A DNA stretch of 41,919 nucleotides, taken from assembly GCA_023511855.1 (NCBI GenBank), contig JAIMAR010000008.1, positions 1 through 41,919 of the forward strand. Reading direction: 5' to 3'. Position numbers and translations under genes: made by a program. Of the stretch, positions 7,940 to 18,225 are shown in pieces (positions within the stretch are counted from its first letter, which is position 1; each line of letters begins with the position of its first letter). The notes below the pieces were generated by a model that did no database searches, was not told the origin of the DNA, and saw only the letters and a program-made list of their open reading frames with translations. Source of the stretch: Bryobacteraceae bacterium. GTDB taxonomy: Bacteria > Acidobacteriota > Terriglobia > Bryobacterales > Bryobacteraceae.

Positions 7940-9034
7940 ATGGCAGAAATCACCCGCCGGTCTGTAATGCAAGGGACCCTGGCCGGGCTGGCCGGCACTG
8001 GACTCAGCGCCAGCCTGCCCGTGTTGGCCGTGCCGCGGCAACCGGCTAAGGTTGGCTTTAAGCTCTGTGAACTTTTCGGCAGCCCCACCAGCAACGACGT
8101 CGTCATCGCCAAGCAACTCGGCGTGAACCACGTCATCACGGGTATGGGCTTTGGCCGCGTGCGGAAAGAACAGTACTTGGAGGTCGCCCAGAAGACCAAA
8201 GAAGCCTGGGAGGCGGCCGGAATGACCATCGCCGGAGTCGAGGGCCATCCGGTGCCGTTCGAAAATCTGAAAGCCGGCACGCCCGGCGCCGACGAAGAGA
8301 TCGAGAACACCAAGTGGGCCATTGAAGCTCTCAGCAAAGTCGGCATCGATATGATCTGCTACAACTTCATGGCCGGCCTGGGCTGGACACGCACCAACAC
8401 CCGCGTGCCGCTGCGCGGCGGCGCGCTTACCAGCGAGTTTGACGCCACGGCGCCCCAGATGCAGCAGCCCACGCGCTTCGGCGAGATCAGCGAAGAGAAG
8501 ATGTGGGCCAACATCACCAAGTTCCTCAAGGAGGTCATCCCGGTCGCGGAAAAGTTCAAGGTCAAAATGGCCCTGCATCCCGACGATCCGCCACTGAGCC
8601 CGCTGCGCGGCGTGGCCCGCATTATCACCAGCGCCCGCAACTACCGGCGGATCTTCGAGATCGCTCCCAGTCCGTACAACGGAGTGACCTTCTGCCAAGC
8701 CAACTTTAAGTTAATGGGCGAGGACATCTTCGCGCTGGCCAAGGAGTGGCTCCAGAAAAAGAAGATCTTCTTCGTTCATTTCCGCGACGTGGAAGGGACT
8801 AAGACCAAATTCCACGAGACCTTCCATGACGACGGCCCCACGGATATGGCCAAGATGCTGGAGGTGTACAGCAAGAACGGCTTCGACGGCCCGATCCGCC
8901 CGGACCATGCGCCCGCGCTGGCCGTAGACAACGTGGGCGAGCGCGGCTCGACCGGCTATACCATCGGCGGGAAAATCTTCGCCTTCGGCTACATGAAGGG
9001 CATCATGGACGCGCTCCATCTGCCCTATGCCTGA
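7940..9034 (+). CDS. mannonate dehydratase (UxuA) family protein with Tat-like signal
   Basis: A 364-residue TIM-barrel enzyme. It shows UxuA hallmarks: [21 protein letters not shown] (His213), TFCQAN (Cys252, likely metal ligand), VHFRDVEG (His280), FHETFHDDG (His296) and GPIRPDHAP. UxuA dehydrates D-mannonate to 2-keto-3-deoxygluconate with Mn/Fe. The first 30 residues are unusual for Uxu[18 protein letters not shown] looks like a Tat signal, implying a periplasmic enzyme or a non-canonical substrate. The start is fixed by AGGAGG six bases before the ATG. A paralogue with the same architecture lies at 17047-18123. A sugar-phosphate isomerase/epimerase-like activity is the alternative. Confidence 0.82.
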   Translation: MAEITRRSVMQGTLAGLAGTGLSASLPVLAVPRQPAKVGFKLCELFGSPTSNDVVIAKQLGVNHVITGMGFGRVRKEQYLEVAQKTKEAWEAAGMTIAGVEGHPVPFENLKAGTPGADEEIENTKWAIEALSKVGIDMICYNFMAGLGWTRTNTRVPLRGGALTSEFDATAPQMQQPTRFGEISEEKMWANITKFLKEVIPVAEKFKVKMALHPDDPPLSPLRGVARIITSARNYRRIFEIAPSPYNGVTFCQANFKLMGEDIFALAKEWLQKKKIFFVHFRDVEGTKTKFHETFHDDGPTDMAKMLEVYSKNGFDGPIRPDHAPALAVDNVGERGSTGYTIGGKIFAFGYMKGIMDALHLPYA

Positions 9035-9077
9035 TGGCACGCCTCGGCTGGACGGCCTTCCGCGCATGCGATATCCA

Positions 9078-9110
9078 ACGGGCGGCTGGCCAGGGCCGCC
9101 GCCCGTTTTG
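9078..9110 (+). terminator. Rho-independent terminator after the UxuA-like gene
   Basis: A perfect 9-bp stem, ACGGGCGGC at 9078-9086 and GCCGCCCGT at 9098-9106, encloses an 11-base loop and runs into TTT. It sits 44 bases after the UxuA-like stop and 30 bases before metX. It would separate the two transcripts unless metX is read through; an attenuator role for metX is possible but unsupported. Confidence 0.65.
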
Positions 9111-9135
9111 TTACGATGGAATTCTCCCGCGATCC

Positions 9136-10248
9136 ATGATTGTCGCCACGCAGTTTGTCCGGTTTGACTCCTTGCCGCTCGACTGCGGTGCTACACTCGC
9201 GCCGGTGGACGTCGCCTACGAGACCTACGGCACGCTCAACGAGAGCCGCTCCAACGCCATCCTCATCCTCCACGCGCTCACAGGTGACGCCCATGCGGCC
9301 GGCATCAGCCGGGAAACGGGCAAGCCCGGCTGGTGGGACAACTCGATCGGCCCCGGCAAGGCTTTTGATACCGACAAGTACTTCATCATTTGTTCCAACG
9401 TGCTGGGCGGCTGCCGCGGCACCACCGGTCCGCCTTCGATCAATCCGGCCACCGGCCGCCCGTATGCCATGTCGTTCCCGGTGATCACCATCGCAGACAT
9501 GGTCCGGCTTCAGAAGAAGCTGATCGATCATCTCGGCATCCCGCGTTTGCTGGCGGTGGCCGGCGGTTCGATGGGCGGAATGCAGGCTCTTCAATGGGCG
9601 GCCGACTATCCCGATTCGGTTGCCGCGGCGATCCCGATTGCCACCACATGGCGTCACAGCGCCCAGCAGATCGCCTTCAACGAGGTCGGCCGCCAAGCCA
9701 TCATGGCCGACCCGGACTGGAATCAGGGCGACTATTACGACTCGAAGCCCCCCGCGCGCGGCCTGGCGATTGCGCGCATGATCGGCCACATCACGTACAT
9801 GAGCGACGAGTCCATGCGCGAGAAGTTCGGCCGCCGCCTGCGGGATAAAGACAAGTACGGTTTCGATTTCTCCATCGATTTCGAAGTCGAGAGCTACCTG
9901 CGCTACCGCGGCGCGCAGTTCGTCGACCGCTTCGACGCCAACTCCTATCTGTACATCACCAAGGCTCTGGACTATTTCGACTTGACCAACGGAGGCGGAT
10001 CGCTGGCCGACGTGCTCGGACAGACCACCGCCCGCTTCCTGGTGATCAGCTTCACCTCCGACTGGCTCTATCCGAGCTACCAGTCTTTAGAGATCGTGCG
10101 CGCCCTGCGCAGTCGCAACCGCGACGTCACCTACTGCGAGCTCTCCTCCAACTACGGCCACGACGCCTTCCTGGTCGACATCAGCGAGCAGACGGAAGTC
10201 ATCCGGAGCTTCTTGGCCAGCACCTACCGGGAGAAAGCCGCCGCATGA
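9136..10248 (+). CDS. metX: homoserine O-acetyltransferase MetX
   Basis: A 370-residue alpha/beta-hydrolase that acetylates L-homoserine with acetyl-CoA, committing it to methionine synthesis. The nucleophile elbow GGSMGG places Ser145. TSDWLYP supplies the probable catalytic Asp309, and YGHDAFL the catalytic His342. [12 protein letters not shown] and [12 protein letters not shown] are characteristic MetX segments. ATG 9136 is chosen because conserved sequence ([11 protein letters not shown]) begins right after it; a longer frame from 9034 would run through the terminator hairpin and overlap the preceding stop codon. Its stop overlaps the metW start as ATGA, indicating translational coupling. 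MetX and succinyl-specific paralogues are hard to separate by eye. Confidence 0.95.
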   Translation: MIVATQFVRFDSLPLDCGATLAPVDVAYETYGTLNESRSNAILILHALTGDAHAAGISRETGKPGWWDNSIGPGKAFDTDKYFIICSNVLGGCRGTTGPPSINPATGRPYAMSFPVITIADMVRLQKKLIDHLGIPRLLAVAGGSMGGMQALQWAADYPDSVAAAIPIATTWRHSAQQIAFNEVGRQAIMADPDWNQGDYYDSKPPARGLAIARMIGHITYMSDESMREKFGRRLRDKDKYGFDFSIDFEVESYLRYRGAQFVDRFDANSYLYITKALDYFDLTNGGGSLADVLGQTTARFLVISFTSDWLYPSYQSLEIVRALRSRNRDVTYCELSSNYGHDAFLVDISEQTEVIRSFLASTYREKAAA

Positions 10249-10874
10249 GTTCGGTTCTGGAAGAGCGCAAGAAGACCTCCGTCCGCGAGATTCTGGGCCG
10301 GAGCGATTACGCCATCATCAGCAGCCTGGTGGAGCCCGGGACCAAGGTCCTCGACCTGGGTTGCGGCGACGGCGAACTGCTGGCCTGGCTGGTGGAAAAC
10401 AAGGGCGTGGAGGCCCGCGGCATCGAGATCAACCGCGCCCGGGTTCAGAAGGCCATCGCCCGCGGCGTCACCGTTTTTCAAGGCGACATCGACGAGGGCC
10501 TGGCCGACATTCCGGACCAGTCGTTCGACTATGTCATCTTGAGCCAGACGCTCCAGGAAACCCGGCACCCGCTGAGGGTCCTTCAGGAAATGCTGCGGGT
10601 GGGACGGCACGCCATCGTGACCTTCCCCAATTTTGGGCACTGGTCGGTGCGCCTCTCGCACCTGTTCAGCGGGCGCGCGCCCCGCACGCGCCTGTTCCCT
10701 TACGAGTGGTACGACTCGCCCAACATTCACTTCCTGACGGTCAAGGACTTTGAGGACCTGGCGCGGGCGCAGGGCTGGACCATCGAGCGGCGCATCTTTT
10801 TGGCCGGCCATCACATGGGCCGCTTCCTGGCGAACCTCATGGCCGAGACCGCGGTGTTCATGCTGAGGCGCTGA
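10245..10874 (+). CDS. metW: methionine biosynthesis protein MetW
   Basis: A 209-residue class I SAM-dependent methyltransferase-fold protein. Motif I is [12 protein letters not shown] near residue 37. The MetW-specific segments [22 protein letters not shown] and [12 protein letters not shown] are all present. MetW is nearly always paired with MetX and is reported to support its acyltransferase activity. Here the two overlap by four bases (ATGA), so they form one operon. Length matches the family. Confidence 0.95.
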   Translation: MSSVLEERKKTSVREILGRSDYAIISSLVEPGTKVLDLGCGDGELLAWLVENKGVEARGIEINRARVQKAIARGVTVFQGDIDEGLADIPDQSFDYVILSQTLQETRHPLRVLQEMLRVGRHAIVTFPNFGHWSVRLSHLFSGRAPRTRLFPYEWYDSPNIHFLTVKDFEDLARAQGWTIERRIFLAGHHMGRFLANLMAETAVFMLRR

Positions 10875-10908
10875 GGCCGGGCGCGAGGCTGCCTCCGGTG
10901 GGAGCTAT

Positions 10909-10924
10909 GCGGGAGGCTTCCCGC
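10909..10924. terminator. possible bidirectional hairpin between convergent metW and dgoD-like genes
   Basis: GCGGGA at 10909-10914 pairs with TCCCGC at 10919-10924 around a GGCT loop. The hairpin is in the 56-base gap between convergent genes, where a shared terminator would be expected. There is no T-tract on either strand, so termination is not assured. Confidence 0.3.
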
Positions 10925-10930
10925 TGACGG

Positions 10931-12127
10931 CTACCAATTCGCCCGGGTTCCGTCCGGCAGGGACATGCACTCGTCCCGCCACACGACCCCTCGCTTTGCG
11001 GCCTTCTCCACTTCCTTCCAATCGATGCGCACGCCCAGGCCCGGCAGCTCGGGGACTTGCAGGTGCCCGCCTTCATCCAGAGTGAACCGGCCCCAGTCCC
11101 GCTCGTCGATATAGCGCAGCCAGGGATCTACGTCTCCCTCGGCGCCGCTGACGTTGTAATGAATCCCCTTGGACCACTCCAGGATCCAGCCGGCCCGGCT
11201 CTGCACCACCACTTGCAGGCAGGCCATGAAGGCGATGGGCGAAAGCGGGCAGTGCGGGGCGATGGCGATCCCGTTGGCCTCCGCCATGGCCGCGATCTCC
11301 GCCGTATTCGCAATCCCGCCCACATGCACCACGTCCGGTTGAAGGATGTGCGCCGAACGGGCGGCGATCACGTCGGAGAACTCGGCCGGCGTCGTCATGC
11401 GCTCGCCGGTCGCGATGGGCACATGGGTGATCCGTGTGACCTCCCCTAGCCACCGGTTATAGTCCGGCCGCACCGGCTCCTCATAGAACAGCGGCCGCGA
11501 GAACTCCAGCTCCTTGGCCAGCCGGCGGGCCATGGGAACGTTGCAGCGTCCGTGAAAATCGAAACCGATTTCCACCTCCGGCCCCACCGCCTCCCGTACC
11601 GCACGGGCGCGCGCCACGGCCAGTTGGATTCCCCCGTAGGTGTCGATCGCCGCCAGCGGCGGGCAGGCGTTCATCTTGATGGCCCGCGCGCCTTCGGCCA
11701 CCACGCGCGCGGCTTCTTCAGCTGCCGCCTCAGGCGGGTTGTTATTTCCCCCCGCCCAGCGGTACACCTTCACCCGGTCCCGCACCTTGCCGCCGAGCAG
11801 GTTGTAGACCGGCTGGTTCCGTGCTTTGCCCAGCAAGTCCCACAGCGCGATTTCGATGCCGCCGAGGGCGCTCATGAAGTGCGCTCCGCCGTGGTAGAAG
11901 GCCTGATCGTACCAGCCCCGCACCAGCCGCTTCAGGTCCCGCGCGTCCTGCCCCACGAAGCGCGGCGCCATCTCCCGCACCAGCGCCTCAGCCGAGTCCA
12001 ACTGCCCTTCCACGGTGTACTCGCCGAAGCCCTCCAGACCGCCTTCCACCAGAACCCGCAGCAGGCCCCAACGCGGGGGCACTTGCACGGTCTCAATCCG
12101 TTCGATTGTCAGCTTGATCTCGCTCAT
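10931..12127 (-). CDS. mandelate racemase/muconate lactonizing enzyme family dehydratase, D-galactonate dehydratase-like
   Basis: A 398-residue enolase-superfamily enzyme. The N-terminal capping domain (ERIETVQVPPRWGLLRVLVEGG, FYHGGAHFMSALGGIEIALWDLLGK) precedes a barrel with metal and catalytic motifs FDFHGR, FYEEPVRP, IATGER, LQPDVVHVGGI and APHCPLSPIA. The FDFHGR and APHCPLSP pair is typical of the DgoD/GlcD-like acid-sugar dehydratases that act on galactonate-type sugar acids. ATG 12127 is preferred because AGGTGGAG lies nine bases upstream; the frame could also open at a GTG at 12142, which lacks one. No other galactonate-pathway gene is adjacent, so the exact substrate is open. Confidence 0.85.
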   Translation of the reverse strand: MSEIKLTIERIETVQVPPRWGLLRVLVEGGLEGFGEYTVEGQLDSAEALVREMAPRFVGQDARDLKRLVRGWYDQAFYHGGAHFMSALGGIEIALWDLLGKARNQPVYNLLGGKVRDRVKVYRWAGGNNNPPEAAAEEAARVVAEGARAIKMNACPPLAAIDTYGGIQLAVARARAVREAVGPEVEIGFDFHGRCNVPMARRLAKELEFSRPLFYEEPVRPDYNRWLGEVTRITHVPIATGERMTTPAEFSDVIAARSAHILQPDVVHVGGIANTAEIAAMAEANGIAIAPHCPLSPIAFMACLQVVVQSRAGWILEWSKGIHYNVSGAEGDVDPWLRYIDERDWGRFTLDEGGHLQVPELPGLGVRIDWKEVEKAAKRGVVWRDECMSLPDGTRANW

Positions 12128-12240
12128 CAGAGCACGCTCCACCTAAGAAGATTAGCAGCCGCGCCGGCGCCGGCGCACTCCCGCCTGCGGAATCACCGAG
12201 TGCGGGGCGGCTGTTACCGCGCCGCAGGATCGGCCCGCAC

Positions 12241-12399
12241 TCAGCGTTTGAAGAGCGCGAAATACAGGACGTAGATCCAGCCCAGCAGGCCGTGGATGAT
12301 CGCCCAAAGAATGGACTTATTCGCCGACCAGGAAATCGCGATCGCCAGCGCGCTGCCAAAGGTGATACCGCTGCGCGCTGCTTCGTGTTGAACCGCCAT
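12241..12399 (-). CDS. small conserved-looking membrane protein (52 residues)
   Basis: A short open frame in the gap between thiC and the dgoD-like gene. It encodes MAVQHEAARSGITFGSALAI, a serine/asparagine hinge (SWSANKS), then a second hydrophobic segment (ILWAIIHGLLGWIYVLYFAL) ending in FKR. Two membrane passes are possible, the second being clear. GGGGAGGAG stands eight bases before the ATG, a strong ribosome-binding site. The segment around NKSILWAIIHG-LGW-YV resembles small hypothetical proteins I associate with several bacterial phyla, but I cannot verify this here. Function unknown. It lies 45 bases downstream of the thiC stop on the same strand, so it may be cotranscribed. Confidence 0.72.
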   Translation of the reverse strand: MAVQHEAARSGITFGSALAIAISWSANKSILWAIIHGLLGWIYVLYFALFKR

Positions 12400-12444
12400 G
12401 ACACACTCCTCCCCGGCCAGTGTGTCAGGTTTTCCGGCGGGACG

Positions 12445-13830
<1,386 letters not shown>

Positions 13831-13883
13831 TTATGGCACAGAAAGCCTGAGAACAGCTTGACTCCGAAATTGCCGGGGGCGGC

Positions 13884-14765
13884 CTATTTCCCCAAATCCC
13901 GGTGCGAGATCTTCACGCGGAAGCCTTGGCGGGACAGACGCCGTCCCATCTCGCCGGCGATCATCACCGAGCGGTGGCGTCCGCCGGTGCAGCCGAAGGC
14001 GATCGTCAGATAGCTCTTCCCCTCGCGGATGTAATGCGGCAGCAGGTAAGTCAAAATCTGCGTGATCTTGTCCAGAAACTCCTGGGTCTGCGGGAAGCTG
14101 CGGATGTAGCGCGCCACGCTGGGATGGCGTCCGCTCAAGTTCTTGAATTGCGGGATGTAGTTCGGGTTCGGCAGGAAGCGCACGTCGAAGACCAGGTCGC
14201 TGTCGGGCGGGATTCCGTAGCGGTAGCCGAAGCTGGTCACATAGACCACCAGCGCCTGGCCGCTGTCGCCTCCGAACTTTTCGGCGACCAGCTCGCGCAG
14301 TTCATGCACGTTGAATTTGGAGGTATTGATGATGTGCTCGGCCAGAGCCCGGATGGGAGCCAGTTGGCGCCGCTCCCGCCGGACGCTGCGGAGCACCGAC
14401 TGGCTGGTTCCGAGCGGATGCGGCCGGCGCGTCTCGCTGAAGCGACGCACGATGGTGTTGTCATCGGCCTCTAAGAAGACCAGCGTGCTGGAAAGCGTGC
14501 GCCGCAACCTGGCGTAGACTTCCGGGAAACGCTCCAGAGCCGCGCCTTCGCGCACGTCCACAACGAGCGCCGCCCGGCGGATGTGCGGGCTATCCCGGAC
14601 CAGCTCGGCGAACTTGGGAATGAGGTCGACGGGGAGATTGTCGACGGCATAGTAGCCGAGGTCCTCGAGGCACTTCAGCACCGTGCCTTTGCCGGAGCCG
14701 CTCAGGCCGGTCAGGATGACAAATTCGGCCTGCGCCGCCGCTCCGCCTGAAGCCCGCCTGGCCAT
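13884..14765 (-). CDS. rapZ: RNase adapter RapZ family, P-loop nucleotide-binding protein
   Basis: A 293-residue YvcJ/RapZ family protein. The Walker A loop GLSGSGKGT is at residues 20-28. Conserved segments include LEDLGYYAVDNLPV, LVFLEADD, RRFSETRRPHPL, VTSFGYRYGIPPDSDLVFDVRFLPNPNYIP and the C-terminal IAFGCTGGRHRSV. In enterobacteria RapZ directs RNase E to the GlmZ small RNA in response to glucosamine-6-phosphate; elsewhere the role is less defined. It is the last gene of the rpoN-hpf-rapZ run. The usual ptsN of the proteobacterial cluster is missing here. Its start is 10 bases after the hpf stop. Confidence 0.95.
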   Translation of the reverse strand: MARRASGGAAAQAEFVILTGLSGSGKGTVLKCLEDLGYYAVDNLPVDLIPKFAELVRDSPHIRRAALVVDVREGAALERFPEVYARLRRTLSSTLVFLEADDNTIVRRFSETRRPHPLGTSQSVLRSVRRERRQLAPIRALAEHIINTSKFNVHELRELVAEKFGGDSGQALVVYVTSFGYRYGIPPDSDLVFDVRFLPNPNYIPQFKNLSGRHPSVARYIRSFPQTQEFLDKITQILTYLLPHYIREGKSYLTIAFGCTGGRHRSVMIAGEMGRRLSRQGFRVKISHRDLGK

Positions 14766-14775
14766 GCCGCCGCCG

Positions 14776-15318
14776 TCAGGCTTCCACCAAGTCGAAATGG
14801 CCGTCCCGCCGCCGCACCAGCACGCTGATGCGGTCCCGTTGAGCGTCGCGGAAGACCAGATAGTCCCGCTCCGGGCCCATCTCCAGCAGGGCTTCCTCCA
14901 GGGTCATGGGCTTGCGGGAATCGTGCTCGTCGACGTGGAACACCAAGCGGCCGCTCACCTCCTCCGAAGAGGCCTCCGCCAGCGCGGGCGCTTCCTGGGG
15001 CCAGGCTTCTTTGGGCCCGCGCTTGGTGTCCCGTTTCTTAGCGCGCAGTTTAAGGACCTGCTTTTCCAGCCGCTCGATGGCGGCCAGCAGCGCCGCGTAC
15101 TGGTCCGCGCCCGTGCCTACGCCCACCACGGGGTGGTCCAGCATTCGCACCGTGATCTCCGCCTTCCGCAGGTGGCGTTCGGTGGTCAGGATCACGTGCG
15201 CCTCCCGTTCCCCTCCGCGCAAATCCAGGAGCTTGGCCAGCTTGGAGAACTTCGCTTCCAGCTTCTTCTTCTGCGCCGCCGTGAGCTCTTCCTGGCGTCC
15301 GGTATAGTGCACCTTCAT
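14776..15318 (-). CDS. hpf: ribosome hibernation-promoting factor, long form
   Basis: A 180-residue HPF/YfiA protein. Residues 1-100 are the ribosome-binding S30AE domain (MKVHYTGRQEELT, HVILTTERHLRKAEITVRM, YAALLAAIERLEKQVLKLRAKK). A charged linker leads to the C-terminal dimerisation domain at about 120-178 (KPMTLEEALLEM, DYLVFRDAQRDRISVLVRRRDG), so it belongs to the long type that makes 100S ribosome dimers alone. GGGAGGA lies six bases before the ATG. It lies between rpoN and rapZ in the conserved order. Confidence 0.95.
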   Translation of the reverse strand: MKVHYTGRQEELTAAQKKKLEAKFSKLAKLLDLRGGEREAHVILTTERHLRKAEITVRMLDHPVVGVGTGADQYAALLAAIERLEKQVLKLRAKKRDTKRGPKEAWPQEAPALAEASSEEVSGRLVFHVDEHDSRKPMTLEEALLEMGPERDYLVFRDAQRDRISVLVRRRDGHFDLVEA

Positions 15319-15342
15319 GGGATCCTCCCTACGGGCATGGGT

Positions 15343-16941
15343 TCATGGGCGTCTCCGCCGGTGATGCGTGGACGGAATCTTCATATCCTCGCGGTACTTG
15401 GCCACCGTGCGGCGGGTCACATGAATCCCCTCCTGCTGCAAACGGGCGGTGATCTGCTCGTCGGTCAGCGGGTGGGCCGGGTCTTCTTCCTCGATCATCT
15501 TCTTGACCCGGCGCTTCAGCAGCAGCAAGGGGACTTCGCCACCCTGCGGGCCCTGCACCGCCTCCGAGAAAAAGTAGCGCAGCTCAAAGACCCCCTGCGG
15601 CGTGTGGGCAAACTTGTTGGCCACCGCCCGGCTCACCGTCGAGGGATGCACGCCGATTTCCTCGGCGACGTCCTTGATCATCATGGGCTTCAGATGATCA
15701 ATTCCGTGGTCCAGAAATTCCCGCTGCCGCCGGACGATCGCCTGGCAGACCTTGAGGATCGTCTGCTTGCGCTGCTCGATATTCTTCATCAGTTGGATCG
15801 CCGAGGCGTAGCGCTCCTTGACGTAATTGCGCACGTCTTTGTCCGGCTCTTGATTGCGATCCAACATCCGCCGGTAGTCGCGATTCAGCCGGAGCTGCGG
15901 CAAGTCCTCATCGTTCAGCTCGATGAGGTACTCATCCCCTTCCTTGAAGATCATGACGTCCGGCTCGACCGCCCGGGCCCCCGGACCCGAGTATTTTAGG
16001 CCCGGCCGCGGGTCCAGCGTGCGGATGACGTGCTCGGCAATTTGAACATGCTCCAGCGGGCGCCCCAATAGCCGAGCCAGTTCTTTCAACTGGTGGGTTT
16101 CCAGCAGCTTCAGGTGCTTGTCGACGATCTGCCAGGCCACGCCGCCCCGCCCATTGCGGCTCTCCAACTGGAGCAGCAGGCACTCCCGCACGTCGCGAGC
16201 TCCGACTCCTGCCGGGTCGAGCGACTGCACTACCTTCAGCGCCCCTTGCAGCTCCGGCAGCCCGGCCTCTCCCGGCTGGACCAGCTCCTCGAGCGGAACC
16301 GTCAAGTAGCCATTCTCGTCCAGGTTTCCGATGATCAGATCCGCCGCCTGGCGCACCGCTTCGGGAAGGACCATCACGCTGAGCTGGGAATAAAGATGGT
16401 CCGCGAGGGTCACCGGCGAGGAAAGGAAGGTCTCAAAGGAGGGCTTTTCGACAACCTCGGAAGAGGGACTCCGATAGCCGGGATCGAGATACTCCTCAAA
16501 GTAGGTGCCGAAATCGATCTCCTCGAAAGGATCCGCCACCGGCTTGGCCTCGGCCGCCTCCGGCGCCTCTCCAGGCTCGGCCACCTCAGGGGAGCCGGCA
16601 GCCGGCGTCTCCGCTTCCAAGGGTTCCTCGGCGCCCTCGTACATCTCCTCGGCCTGGACCACGGCTTCCTGCACGGTCTCCAGGATAGGCTGGTCGGCGG
16701 GCGCCGGTTCGGCCGGATCCCGCTCCGCCTCCAGCAGCGCCTGGACCTCTTCCGGGGTCAACTCCTCGCCGCCGTTCTCGGCCGCCTCCTCCAATACCGG
16801 ATTTTGTGCCAGTTCCTGGTCGATCAGCTCCTTCAACTCCAGCCGGTTGAGCTGGAGCACGGTGACCATCTGCACCAAGCTCGGGGTGAGGATCGGCTTT
16901 TGCTGGACCTTAAGTTGGAGTCTGGGCGAAAGCGAGCTCAT
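15343..16941 (-). CDS. rpoN: RNA polymerase sigma-54 factor RpoN
   Basis: A 532-residue sigma-54. Region I is Gln/Leu-rich (LSPRLQLKVQQKPILTPSLVQMV, LEELIDQELAQNPVLEE-like), where enhancer-binding ATPases contact. Region II, about residues 52-155, is a long, very acidic Glu/Ala/Pro insert. The core-binding and DNA-binding domains follow, with the helix-turn-helix VAEEIGVHPSTVSRAVANK and the RpoN box RRTVAKYRE near residues 510-518; the consensus first Ala is Thr here. It directs transcription from -24/-12 promoters with an activator ATPase. No such activator is encoded in this window. It is part of the lpt-rpoN-hpf-rapZ arrangement. Confidence 0.97.
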   Translation of the reverse strand: MSSLSPRLQLKVQQKPILTPSLVQMVTVLQLNRLELKELIDQELAQNPVLEEAAENGGEELTPEEVQALLEAERDPAEPAPADQPILETVQEAVVQAEEMYEGAEEPLEAETPAAGSPEVAEPGEAPEAAEAKPVADPFEEIDFGTYFEEYLDPGYRSPSSEVVEKPSFETFLSSPVTLADHLYSQLSVMVLPEAVRQAADLIIGNLDENGYLTVPLEELVQPGEAGLPELQGALKVVQSLDPAGVGARDVRECLLLQLESRNGRGGVAWQIVDKHLKLLETHQLKELARLLGRPLEHVQIAEHVIRTLDPRPGLKYSGPGARAVEPDVMIFKEGDEYLIELNDEDLPQLRLNRDYRRMLDRNQEPDKDVRNYVKERYASAIQLMKNIEQRKQTILKVCQAIVRRQREFLDHGIDHLKPMMIKDVAEEIGVHPSTVSRAVANKFAHTPQGVFELRYFFSEAVQGPQGGEVPLLLLKRRVKKMIEEEDPAHPLTDEQITARLQQEGIHVTRRTVAKYREDMKIPSTHHRRRRP

Positions 16942-17046
16942 CCGCCCCCATTTTAACAGACTGCCGCTCGCATCCAGCCCCCAATCCGCCCTAGAACCGG
17001 GGACCCGTTCCCCTAGCCGTGCTGGGGGAGAGTCCTCCGATGGCTG

Positions 17047-18123
17047 TCAGACGGAGGCGATCGCCGCCTGCAACATCGCCCGGGCATAGGCCACGTTGAA
17101 CACCCACCCGGCGTACTGCCCCGAATTGGGCTGCTCCCGGTCGGCGTCCAGCCCACGCGGGTGCTCCGGATAGATCAGCCGGGGGTACTTCTGCCGCACC
17201 AGCTCTTTCATCACGCCGAACATGTCGACCTCGCCTTCGTCCGGAAACACCTCGGTGTATTTCTGCCGGGGGATTTTCATGCGGACATTGCGGAAGTGGA
17301 CATGGTTGATGCAGTCGCGTTTTCCGAAGTAGCGGCAAACCTCCACCGGGTCCTCTCCCAGCTCGCGGGTCACCCCGCAATCGAAAGTGATGCCGTTGTA
17401 AGGACTTGGCACGATGTCCACGAGACGCTTCCAGCCTTCCAGGCTTGCCATAATCTGGCCCGAGCCCCGGCTGACCGGCGCCGGGGGATCGTTGGGGTGC
17501 AGCGCCAGGCGCACGTTTGCCTCTTTGGCCACCGGGACCACGGCTTTCAAGAAATAAGTGATATTTGCCCACATCTCCTCTAGCGAGTGGGCGCCCTCCT
17601 CCGGCAACGGCGGCAGGTCCTTGATCTTCTCGTAATCGAACGACAACATGCCCGCGCCCGCCCGTCCCGGCTCTTCGTAATACCCCTCGGTGGCGCGATG
17701 CGCGTAAAAATTGTACTCGACGACGGGCAGTCCCACTTTGCCCGCCGCACGGATCGACTTCCGAACGTTTTCGATCTCCTGGTCCCGCCCCGGCCTCCCG
17801 TAGAGCGTGTTCGGAAAGCCGCTGATCATCATGTTCCAGACCGTGAGGCCCCCTTCCTTATGGCGGTCCAGGATGGCGCGCAGTTGGGCCTCCTCCCAAG
17901 GGATTCTCGGACCGCTCATAAGGACGTAATCCACGCCGAGCTGTTTGATCCGGCGCATGCCGCGTTCGTTAGGGTTCGGGGAGGAGATCATGCAAAGTTT
18001 CGGCGTGTTGGGGCCTTCTGTGATGGGCCAGCGACGGGCGGCGGCGGCCCCTGCACTGTGCGTGGCGATCATCGCGGCGCCGACAGCCCGCGCCAAGTCT
18101 CTTCTCGAGAGTTCCGTGCTCAT
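17047..18123 (-). CDS. second UxuA-like TIM-barrel protein with Tat-like signal, inserted between lptB and rpoN
   Basis: A 358-residue protein related to the gene at 7940-9034. SRRDLARAVGAAMIATHSAGAAAA at the N-terminus is Tat-like. Family motifs are YNFYAHRATEGYY, MWANITYFLKAVVPVAKEANVRLALHPNDPP, TFDCGVT, NHVHFRNV and YPEHPRGL. The UxuA HDDG segment is replaced by FPDEGEVDM, and RPDH by PEH, so the substrate or chemistry may differ from mannonate dehydration. GGAGG lies six bases before the ATG. It interrupts the conserved lptB-rpoN junction on the same strand, with about 100-base gaps on both sides, so it may have its own promoter. Confidence 0.8.
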   Translation of the reverse strand: MSTELSRRDLARAVGAAMIATHSAGAAAARRWPITEGPNTPKLCMISSPNPNERGMRRIKQLGVDYVLMSGPRIPWEEAQLRAILDRHKEGGLTVWNMMISGFPNTLYGRPGRDQEIENVRKSIRAAGKVGLPVVEYNFYAHRATEGYYEEPGRAGAGMLSFDYEKIKDLPPLPEEGAHSLEEMWANITYFLKAVVPVAKEANVRLALHPNDPPAPVSRGSGQIMASLEGWKRLVDIVPSPYNGITFDCGVTRELGEDPVEVCRYFGKRDCINHVHFRNVRMKIPRQKYTEVFPDEGEVDMFGVMKELVRQKYPRLIYPEHPRGLDADREQPNSGQYAGWVFNVAYARAMLQAAIASV

Positions 18124-18225
18124 TGTCGTCCTCCAGGCGGCGTTTGGCCACCTGGCAGTATACTCCAGGCGGCAGGCGGCTTACCCGCAATCAAGTAAGG
18201 ACGAGGTCCTGCCCTGTCGCGAGGC

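Noticed and set aside
9034-9135. Earlier metX start at 9034
   Set aside because: The extension would be translated through a perfect terminator hairpin, overlaps the preceding stop codon and is not MetX-like.
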